A DNA stretch of 20,782 nt, taken from positions 1 through 20,782 of the forward strand of contig DVJH01000142.1 in the NCBI GenBank assembly GCA_018710795.1, read 5' to 3'. Made by a program: the position numbers and the translations under genes. The stretch comes from Candidatus Galligastranaerophilus gallistercoris (GTDB lineage: Bacteria > Cyanobacteriota > Vampirovibrionia > Gastranaerophilales > Gastranaerophilaceae). This document shows positions 14,869 through 20,782 of this stretch, piece after piece; the first letter of the stretch is position 1; each line of letters begins with the position of its first letter. The notes under the pieces are model-generated. The model ran no database searches and had not been told where the DNA came from. It saw only the letters and a program-made list of their open reading frames with translations.

Positions 14869-16143
14869 TTAATCGGGCAGTGTTCCATGGACCAGTGCAA
14901 CATCGCTTCCGTCAAGCTCAAAACATTTACATAAAGCTTCCGTTGCCTGTTTGGCATACATTTTTTCAACAAGACAGCTTATTTTAATTTCGGATGTCGA
15001 AATCATTTTGATGTTTATGCCTTCTTTTGCAAGAGTTTCAAACATCATTGCGGCGATACCCGGGCGGTCTATCATGCCTGCGCCCACAATCGAAATCTTT
15101 GCAATGTCTTCATCAATATGAATATTTGAAGGATTCATTATTGCGACAATTTCATCTTTCAGGGTAACAAATTTGGATAAATCGTCTTTATCAATCGTAA
15201 AAGCAATATCGTTTGTATTATTTGAACTTCTTGCGTAAGATTGGATAATCATATCAACCGATAATTCATATTTTGCAAGAAGCGAGAAAAGTTTCCCCGC
15301 ATTTCCGGGTCTGTCCGGTATATCGCAAATTACGACTCTTACCTGTGATTTATCGCATGCAAGCCCCGTTACGGGTTTATATATTTCCATTTTTTCGACT
15401 CCTATAATTAAAGTTCCTAAATCATCTAATTTAAACGAGCTTCTTAATCTCATCGGCACCTGAAACTGTTTTGCCGTTTCAACGGATCTGGGGTGCAAAA
15501 CATTTGCCCCCACCCTTGCAAGTTCAAGCATTTCTTCGTATGAAATAACATCAAGTTTTTTTGCGGTGGGAACAACTCTCGGGTCCGTGGTATAAATTCC
15601 TTCAACGTCAGAATATATGTCGCATCTTTCAATGCCCAAATTTTCAACCCTGAGTTTTGCGGCTATCGCAACGGCGGATGTATCGGAGCCGCCTCTTCCC
15701 AGAGTTGTAATTTCGCCCGATTTTGTAATACCCTGAAATCCCGCAACGATAACTATTTCATCGTTTTTAAGGTGTTCGGTTAATTTGTCCGTTTTAATAT
15801 CGATTATTCTTGCTTTTGAGTGGGTTTCTTCCGTATAAATCCCCACCTGTGCACCCGTCATTGAAACCGCTTTATATCCGAGCTCATGGATTGCAATTGC
15901 AAGAAGAGAAATCGAAATCTGTTCTCCCGTTGACATTAACATATCCATTTCCCTCTCCGAGGGGTGATCCGAAATTTCATGGGCAAGTTTTATTAAGTTA
16001 TCCGTTGTATGCCCCATTGCAGAAACAACGACTATGACGTCATTTCCCAGTTTCTTTTCCCTGACGACGGCCTTTGCCACATTTTTTATTTTATCCGAAT
16101 CGGCGAGCGATGTTCCGCCGAATTTTTGTACAATAATAGCCAT
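14869..16143 (-). CDS. lysC: Aspartokinase with two ACT domains
   Basis: Aspartokinase phosphorylates aspartate in the first step toward lysine, threonine and methionine, and diaminopimelate for peptidoglycan. The 424-residue protein has the kinase signature VQKFGGTSLAD (5-15), GFQGIT, GRGGSDTSAVAIA in the catalytic domain, and RVGANVLHPRSVETA before two tandem ACT domains (about 265-345 and 345-424). This is the length of the monofunctional lysine-sensitive type, and the ACT pair implies feedback control by lysine or threonine. It begins nine bases after the TPR gene's stop; AAGGAAAA lies further upstream of the ATG. Confidence 0.94.
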   Translation of the reverse strand: MAIIVQKFGGTSLADSDKIKNVAKAVVREKKLGNDVIVVVSAMGHTTDNLIKLAHEISDHPSEREMDMLMSTGEQISISLLAIAIHELGYKAVSMTGAQVGIYTEETHSKARIIDIKTDKLTEHLKNDEIVIVAGFQGITKSGEITTLGRGGSDTSAVAIAAKLRVENLGIERCDIYSDVEGIYTTDPRVVPTAKKLDVISYEEMLELARVGANVLHPRSVETAKQFQVPMRLRSSFKLDDLGTLIIGVEKMEIYKPVTGLACDKSQVRVVICDIPDRPGNAGKLFSLLAKYELSVDMIIQSYARSSNNTNDIAFTIDKDDLSKFVTLKDEIVAIMNPSNIHIDEDIAKISIVGAGMIDRPGIAAMMFETLAKEGINIKMISTSEIKISCLVEKMYAKQATEALCKCFELDGSDVALVHGTLPD

Positions 16144-16151
16144 TTTCTTTT

Positions 16152-17876
16152 TCAGTTTTCCTTCAGTTTTAATAATTCATCTTTAATATTTGTTATGCGA
16201 CGGTTATCATCATCGTTATCCGTATGCAGTGCAATTATTTTATCACAAAGTTCAACGGTATTATCAATTAATTCTCTTTTATTTTCTTTTATTATTAACG
16301 CTTCGTTGTATAAAACTCTCAAATACATAATATTCAATGCTTTTGAGGTATCATCCGGATTTTCTTTTTCTTCATATTTTTTCAAAATTTCATCCGCTTC
16401 AAAGATTTTATTCATTTTTATGAGGCATTCTGCCTTTGCAAGCATTGCAGGTTCATATTCCGAATCAATTTCAAGCGCCCTGTTAAGTTTTTCCAGCGCT
16501 TCAAAATATTCTTCATTGTTAAGAAGCAAAATTCCGTATACAAGAAGAACTTTTGTATTATTTTTATCTTTTGAATATGCCCCTCTTATTTTTCTTATCG
16601 CATTTTGAATATCGCCCGTTTTTAAATATGCGTTTGCAAGACTGATTTTGGCATCAATATTATCGGGATTATATTCAACCGCCTTTTTCCAATATTCAAG
16701 AGCATTTTCCAAATCTCCCGCTTCCTGATAAACGGCTGCAATATTAAGATAAATATGCCCTGCCTTAATGTTTGTCGCAACCGCTTTTTTAAACGTTTCC
16801 GCAGCTTTTATGTATTCGTTTTTTCTTGCATAATACTGCCCGAGATTATACAGGGCAACCGTATGATTAGGGTTTAATTCAACCGTTTTTTCAAGAAATT
16901 CTTTTGCTTTTTCTTCATCGCCTTTTTTTAAATATGAAATTGAAAGCGCATAAGTACAAAGCGGGTTTTTATCGTCAATTTCAAGCGATTTAAAAAGCTT
17001 TTCAAAAGATTCATCCCACTTTTTAAAATACTGCAGCGATATTCCCCAGGAATAATAAAACTGTGCATTGGGGGCAATTTCTTCAAGAGCTTTGGCGTAT
17101 GTTTCAAGACATTCTTTTTCATTATTTAATCTCAGCCTTGATTCGGCAAGAGCAATGTAACATTCAATTCTTTTCGGGTTAATTGCCAGTGATTTTTTTG
17201 CATAACCGATTGAATTTTTGAAATCTTTTTTCAAATAGCTTATAGATGCAAGGTGATAATAAGCATCAGAATGAAAAGGCTGAAGGTTGACCGTTTTTTT
17301 AAGCTTTTTTACGGCTTCGTCAAAGTCGCCGTTTTGAGAGCATAAAACCCCCCATAAAAACCACCCCTGAACATTTGAGGGGTTAAGGAAACAAGCCGTG
17401 CGAAAATCCGCATCCGCCTCTTTCATTTTACCCGCTTTTGCATAAAAAACGGCTCTGTTTATATATGTTTGAGAATTTCTCGGATTAATCTTAACGGATT
17501 TTGAAAAAGCTTTTTTTGCCTCATCAAATTTCCCAGTTTCCGAATAAACGGAGCCTAAAACCTGATAAGCCTTTGAATTTTCATTATCCATTTTTGTGGC
17601 TTTTTTTAAATATTCAATTGCTTTATCGAATTTTTCTTCTTTGGCAAGAACAATTGCAAGGTTGACGTATGAATCGGAATTTGCATACGGCATTTCTATA
17701 CTTTTTTCAAGCATATCCATTGCTTTTTTTTCATCCCCGGAATCAAGAAGTTTTATGCCCCAGTTCATATAGGCGTAAGAAGGCATTGAAACCTCTTTGG
17801 CGTTTTCTTTATAAAGGTTTATAAAGTCATCCAGCTTATTTATCTCGGCAGCAACTCTTTTAAAAAAATCAAGCAT
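16152..17876 (-). CDS. Long TPR-repeat protein
   Basis: The 574-residue protein consists almost entirely of tetratricopeptide repeats, about thirteen or fourteen 34-residue units visible from about residue 36 to 500 with the usual pattern of A, G, Y and P at fixed places (for example YYHLASISYLKKDFKNSIGYAKKSLAINP). There is no signal peptide or membrane segment, so it is probably a cytoplasmic scaffold for protein contacts. The C-terminal 70 residues leave the repeat pattern. It has its own promoter inside the end of the upstream gene, six bases before the ATG, and no Shine-Dalgarno site. Its partner cannot be read from the sequence. Confidence 0.88.
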   Translation of the reverse strand: MLDFFKRVAAEINKLDDFINLYKENAKEVSMPSYAYMNWGIKLLDSGDEKKAMDMLEKSIEMPYANSDSYVNLAIVLAKEEKFDKAIEYLKKATKMDNENSKAYQVLGSVYSETGKFDEAKKAFSKSVKINPRNSQTYINRAVFYAKAGKMKEADADFRTACFLNPSNVQGWFLWGVLCSQNGDFDEAVKKLKKTVNLQPFHSDAYYHLASISYLKKDFKNSIGYAKKSLAINPKRIECYIALAESRLRLNNEKECLETYAKALEEIAPNAQFYYSWGISLQYFKKWDESFEKLFKSLEIDDKNPLCTYALSISYLKKGDEEKAKEFLEKTVELNPNHTVALYNLGQYYARKNEYIKAAETFKKAVATNIKAGHIYLNIAAVYQEAGDLENALEYWKKAVEYNPDNIDAKISLANAYLKTGDIQNAIRKIRGAYSKDKNNTKVLLVYGILLLNNEEYFEALEKLNRALEIDSEYEPAMLAKAECLIKMNKIFEADEILKKYEEKENPDDTSKALNIMYLRVLYNEALIIKENKRELIDNTVELCDKIIALHTDNDDDNRRITNIKDELLKLKEN

Positions 17877-17882
17877 AAAAGT

Positions 17883-17911
17883 ATAATACTATTGATTTAC
17901 CAAACTATCAA
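17883..17911 (-). promoter_or_regulatory. Internal promoter of the long TPR gene, leaderless position
   Basis: On the minus strand TTGATA (17911-17906, five of six to TTGACA) and TATTAT (17888-17883, five of six to TATAAT) are exactly 17 bases apart. The -10 box ends six bases before the ATG at 17876, so the expected first base of the mRNA is the A of ATG. The -35 box lies in the last codons of the KdsC-like gene. It is the best-spaced promoter in the window. Confidence 0.65.
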
Positions 17912-18368
17912 CCATTTCACGAAACGCACCCTCTCCGCCCTTTGAATCCGTAATTTGCATATTATCCATCATCTTAATAAGAGGATTGGCGTTATTCGGC
18001 GCAACACGGTATTGAACAAGCTCAAAAGCGGGAATGTCGTTAATATCGTCTCCTATATATAAAACTTCATCTTTTTTAAGATTATATTTTTTTAAAATCT
18101 CTTCGACAATTTCTCCCTTTTTTCTTATCAGCCCGTATATATCTTCTATACCGAATTTTTCTTTAAAATAGTTTAATATATTAGTATTTTCACCCGATAC
18201 TATCGCAAATTTAATTCCTTTTTTAATTAATATTGAAACGCCCATAATATCCGAAAAATTCATTCTTTTTTGCTGATTCAGCTTTTCGTCAAAATATACC
18301 GAACCGTCGGTAAAAACGCCGTCAAAATCACTTATAACCATTTTTATGTTTTTTGATAATTTAAGCAT
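17889..18368 (-). CDS. kdsC: KdsC-type HAD phosphatase
   Basis: The 159-residue protein is a minimal HAD (C0 subfamily) phosphatase without a cap domain, as in KDO-8-phosphate phosphatase, which forms free KDO for the LPS inner core. The motif DFDGVFTDGS has the nucleophile D14 and the acid-base D16; VSGEN is motif II, the lysine region includes RKKGE, and GDDINDIPAF is motif IV with the metal-binding aspartates. The C-terminus (APNNANP to GGEGAFREMVD) also fits the family. Related enzymes act on other sugar phosphates, so the substrate is inferred, but the lipid A cluster in the same window makes an LPS sugar reasonable. It follows the Tic20-like gene by seven bases. Confidence 0.83.
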   Translation of the reverse strand: MLKLSKNIKMVISDFDGVFTDGSVYFDEKLNQQKRMNFSDIMGVSILIKKGIKFAIVSGENTNILNYFKEKFGIEDIYGLIRKKGEIVEEILKKYNLKKDEVLYIGDDINDIPAFELVQYRVAPNNANPLIKMMDNMQITDSKGGEGAFREMVDSLVNQ

Positions 18369-18375
18369 ATAATTC

Positions 18376-18789
18376 TTACCTGAAAGCTTTCTTTACAACA
18401 TCCGTTATAAAAGGTATCCTGGGTAATTGCCCGAATGCCGCCACCAGAGATAAATATCCCGCAAATATGATTAAAATAAAATTCACAAACGAAAGCGTAT
18501 TAAAAACGGGCGTTTCAAAAAGAAATATATGAAGCCTGAAAAATAAGCCCCCTATAAACGGAATATTCACCAGAATTCCCATCAAAATATCATACAAAAG
18601 CGTAAATATGGCATATAAAATTGATAACACGAAAGACTGCACCAGATTATACGTTAAATACGCTTTCATCGGCTTTCTTAATACGATTGCATTTAATAAA
18701 AACCATATCATCCCCGTAAACCCGAGGGTCAAATAAGATGTAACGGCAATAAATCTGTCAAAAAGCCCTGCCTCATCATGCCGCCGCAT
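18376..18789 (-). CDS. Tic20-like small membrane protein
   Basis: The 137-residue protein has four hydrophobic helices (about 12-34, 42-69, 70-93 and 95-118) and no signal peptide. The order, the helix lengths and the C-terminal motif G-x-LPRIPFITDVV resemble the cyanobacterial relatives of the chloroplast import channel Tic20, where a similar GxxPEIPVISE ending is found. The role of bacterial Tic20 homologues is not well established. The ATG lies inside the end of the preceding TPR gene, an overlap of 14 bases, so the two are coupled. DUF4870-type proteins have a similar shape and are the main alternative. Confidence 0.6.
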   Translation of the reverse strand: MRRHDEAGLFDRFIAVTSYLTLGFTGMIWFLLNAIVLRKPMKAYLTYNLVQSFVLSILYAIFTLLYDILMGILVNIPFIGGLFFRLHIFLFETPVFNTLSFVNFILIIFAGYLSLVAAFGQLPRIPFITDVVKKAFR

Positions 18790-19834
18790 TTTCGATTTTT
18801 CCTTCTATGTATTCACTCAGTATATCTATATAAATAAGCATTATTTCCGCATTATCGGGAGAAGATTTAATTGCATGCCTGTAATATTCTATTGCATGCT
18901 TCATATCGGAATTAAGCATATATGCGTTTGCTATAAAAACATAGACCATGGTTTTATTTTCGGTTAATTCAAGGCTTCTTTTATAAATATCAATAGCTTC
19001 GGTATATCTTTTTTCATTTAATAATAAATGTGCCAAAAGCATATATGCATTCGGCTTTTTAGGATCAAGCTCGATTGCGATTTTATAATATTTAATTGCG
19101 GATTCAAAATCTTTCTCATCCGACGAACATATCGCCCAGCATACCCAGGCGGAATAATAATCGGGTTGAATTTCAACCGCCTTTTTAAAATATTGATGTG
19201 CAAGCTCTTTTTTATTGACCTGAACGTATAAATTTGCAAGCGCCAGAGCCACCTGTTCGTTATCGGGTCTTTGATATAAAGACTTTTTAAAACATTCTTC
19301 CGCCGTTTTAAAATCACCCATTCTCTGGCATAATGTTCCGTAATTTGCAAGACACTCGCTGTTATCGGGTTCGAACTTAAGCGCTTTTAAGAAATATTCT
19401 TTTGAATCGGGATATTTTCCGTTATCGGAATATAAAATTCCTATCGCATTAAAAACGGAGGCATTATTCATCCCTAAAGAAACTGCCTCTTTATATTCTT
19501 TGAGAGAATCTTCATACATGTTTAATTCCGCATAAACATTTCCCAGATTATAATGCGCAAGGCTGTTATCGGGCTCAAATTCAATTACTCTCAAATAAAA
19601 GCTCATCGCCTCTTTATACTGTTTTGCATAAAATTTAATGCTGCCCGAATTTAAAAGCGCATGGGTATCGTTTTCATTATGTTTTAATATTTCCTGATAA
19701 ACTTTATATGCACTGTTAAAATCCTGCTCGTCTATGTATACATCCGCTAAAGCTCTGTAATTATCAAGATTTTCAGGGTCATTTTTTATTTTTTTGGCAA
19801 TATCAAGCGCTTTTTTCCTTGCTTCTTCTCTCAT
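18776..19834 (-). CDS. TPR-repeat protein
   Basis: The 352-residue protein is made of about nine tetratricopeptide repeats from about residue 20 to the end, with regular ALAHYNLGNVY- and ALANLYVQ-type helices. It has no signal peptide or membrane helix, so it should be cytoplasmic or peripheral. It heads the minus-strand operon and has an extended -10 promoter about 33 bases upstream of the ATG. The end overlaps the Tic20-like gene. The pairing with a membrane protein of possible translocation type suggests a scaffold or receptor role, which is inference. Confidence 0.88.
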   Translation of the reverse strand: MREEARKKALDIAKKIKNDPENLDNYRALADVYIDEQDFNSAYKVYQEILKHNENDTHALLNSGSIKFYAKQYKEAMSFYLRVIEFEPDNSLAHYNLGNVYAELNMYEDSLKEYKEAVSLGMNNASVFNAIGILYSDNGKYPDSKEYFLKALKFEPDNSECLANYGTLCQRMGDFKTAEECFKKSLYQRPDNEQVALALANLYVQVNKKELAHQYFKKAVEIQPDYYSAWVCWAICSSDEKDFESAIKYYKIAIELDPKKPNAYMLLAHLLLNEKRYTEAIDIYKRSLELTENKTMVYVFIANAYMLNSDMKHAIEYYRHAIKSSPDNAEIMLIYIDILSEYIEGKIENAAA

Positions 19835-19866
19835 AATTTTCTCTTTTTATTTAACGATTGAATTTA

Positions 19867-19896
19867 ATTATACCAAATTATTAGCTCATAAGACAA
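19867..19896 (-). promoter_or_regulatory. Extended -10 promoter of the minus-strand operon
   Basis: On the minus strand TTGTCT (19896-19891) is followed after 18 bases by TATAAT (19872-19867), which is preceded by TGG as an extended -10 element. Transcription should start near 19860, leaving a leader of about 26 bases with a weak AAGAGA ribosome site. This promoter stands back to back with that of the GshB-like gene. Confidence 0.65.
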
Positions 19897-19898
19897 AT

Positions 19899-19927
19899 AT
19901 TACAACAGGATTTTCTTGTAATATAAT
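19899..19927 (+). promoter_or_regulatory. Promoter of the GshB-like gene, leaderless position
   Basis: ATTACA (19899-19904, four of six to TTGACA) and a perfect TATAAT (19922-19927) are 17 bases apart. The -10 box ends six bases before the ATG at 19934, so the start codon itself is the expected transcription start, and no Shine-Dalgarno site exists. The -35 box lies only two bases from the -35 box of the divergent promoter. Confidence 0.68.
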
Positions 19928-19933
19928 TAAGTC

Positions 19934-20782
19934 ATGAAAAATATACTGTTTATTATTGATGAAATAGAATTTAAATATTTTGAATTTAATGTTCTTGTTA
20001 CCGATTTTTGGATGATAAAAACATATCTTGAAAAAGGTCATAACGTCGATATAACAACAAAAAAAGATTTATTTATAGAAAACAATCTGCCGTATTCTTT
20101 AATATATAAAACGAATGTTATAAATGAAGATATCGTAAAATCGGATAGTTATAAAAAAGGGTGTTTAAATCGTTATGATGTTATATTTATGCGCTCGGAT
20201 CCTCCCGTGGATATTGATTTTATTAATGCAACATACGTTCTTGATTTAATTGATACTACAAACACGGTTTGTCTGAATTCTTCCAAGGCTTTAAGGAACA
20301 TTAACGAAAAACTTTATATCAATAAATTTCCCTCTCTGGCGCCGAAAAACATTGTGGCATCAAACCCCGATATTATAAAAGAATTTTTGTTTGAAAACGG
20401 TGAAATAATAATAAAACCTTTAAATAAATGTTTTTCATCGGGAGTTTTTTATCTGAACAGAGAAGATAAAAACATAAATGCAATAATACAAAGCGCAACC
20501 GATAATTACAAAACAAAAGTAATGGTTCAAACGTTTTTAAAAGGAATAAGCCACGGGGACAAAAGGCTTATATATATAGACGGTGAAATTCTTGATTACG
20601 CCGTTACCAAAGTTGCAACCAATAACGATTTTAAATTCAACGAACATAAAAAAGAAAATCTTATTTTGGGAACGCCCGATAAAGCCCAGAAAGAAATGGG
20701 GGAAATTTTAAAAGATACCCTCTCAAAAGACGGAATTTACATGGCAGGATTAGATGTTATAGATAATAAAATAATTGAAATA
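19934..20782 (+). CDS. gshB: GshB-like ATP-grasp ligase, 3' end cut by the window
   Basis: An open frame from ATG 19934 runs to the right edge (283 residues, incomplete). It resembles prokaryotic glutathione synthetase, an ATP-grasp enzyme that joins glycine to gamma-glutamylcysteine. Matching segments are FMRSDPPVDIDFINATYVLDL, LNSSKALRNINEKLY, GDKRLIYIDGEIL and AGLDVIDNKIIEI. Two functional loops are changed: the glycine-rich ATP loop, usually KPLDGMGG, reads KPLNKCFSSG (161-170), and the RGNLAAGG substrate segment is replaced by FKFNEHKKENL. The fold and ancestry are clear; the substrate is uncertain and it may not make glutathione. The family length is about 316, so roughly 30 residues are missing beyond the window. 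Confidence 0.8.
   Translation, partial: MKNILFIIDEIEFKYFEFNVLVTDFWMIKTYLEKGHNVDITTKKDLFIENNLPYSLIYKTNVINEDIVKSDSYKKGCLNRYDVIFMRSDPPVDIDFINATYVLDLIDTTNTVCLNSSKALRNINEKLYINKFPSLAPKNIVASNPDIIKEFLFENGEIIIKPLNKCFSSGVFYLNREDKNINAIIQSATDNYKTKVMVQTFLKGISHGDKRLIYIDGEILDYAVTKVATNNDFKFNEHKKENLILGTPDKAQKEMGEILKDTLSKDGIYMAGLDVIDNKIIEI

Noticed and set aside
14868..14972. Longer LdpA-like frame starting at 14972
   Set aside because: The extra 35 residues overlap the end of aspartokinase and lack similarity to LdpA; the ATG at 14867 lies one base after the stop.
15810..16608. Open frames on the plus strand opposite aspartokinase and the TPR gene
   Set aside because: They are antisense shadows of well-recognised genes, with low-complexity sequence and no ribosome sites.
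16152..17876. Repetitive DNA in the TPR genes as a possible repeat array
   Set aside because: The periodicity is at the protein level (34 residues) and the DNA copies are diverged; it is not a CRISPR or tandem DNA repeat.
1..20782. Defence system, prophage or transposon
   Set aside because: No transposase, integrase, cas, restriction or toxin-antitoxin gene is recognisable, and base and codon use are even along the window.

Overview
The window is AT-rich and gene-dense, and its genes point to a Gram-negative relative of the cyanobacteria that does not need to be photosynthetic. The best fit is the Melainabacteria/Vampirovibrionia lineage, for example gut Gastranaerophilales. The reasons are an SLH-domain envelope protein, a lipid A synthesis and export cluster (lptC, lptA, lpxI, lpxB), a homologue of the cyanobacterial clock-input protein LdpA, a small Tic20-like membrane protein and a GshB-like ATP-grasp protein. 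No photosynthesis gene is present in the window. The taxonomic call is inference from gene content.

Layout. Positions 1-128 hold the 3' end of an unidentified gene. A 184-bp gap with a perfect 16-bp hairpin follows, then a strongly translated, cysteine-rich, secreted SLH protein (313-2244) closed by two hairpins. From 2414 to 8535 a compact plus-strand operon runs lptC, lptA, lpxI, lpxB, a CDP-alcohol phosphatidyltransferase, trmL, nnrD and a small secreted protein; most junctions overlap or abut. It meets the minus-strand genes tail to tail with one base between stop codons.

The rest of the minus strand, read from right to left, is: a TPR protein (19834), a Tic20-like membrane protein, a KdsC-type HAD phosphatase, a long TPR protein, aspartokinase, the LdpA-like ferredoxin-domain protein, tilS, hpt, an AAA+ ATPase, a small doubtful ORF, and a CHASE2-GGDEF diguanylate cyclase broken by a one-base frameshift. 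A divergent GshB-like gene leaves the right edge on the plus strand.

Functional themes. Envelope building dominates: lipid A synthesis, LPS bridge proteins, a phospholipid enzyme, a possible KDO-8-phosphate phosphatase and the SLH protein. The minus-strand operon mixes amino-acid synthesis, tRNA modification (tilS), purine salvage (hpt) and scaffolding or ATPase proteins. Its tilS-hpt-AAA order recalls the tilS-hprT-ftsH order of Firmicutes.

The most striking regulatory pattern is the placement of promoters. Several genes that follow a promoter have a good -10 box only 6 to 9 bases before the start codon and no Shine-Dalgarno site, which predicts leaderless or nearly leaderless mRNAs. Many operon-internal genes and the SLH gene carry Shine-Dalgarno sequences. 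I see no complete mobile element, CRISPR array, tRNA or rRNA gene.
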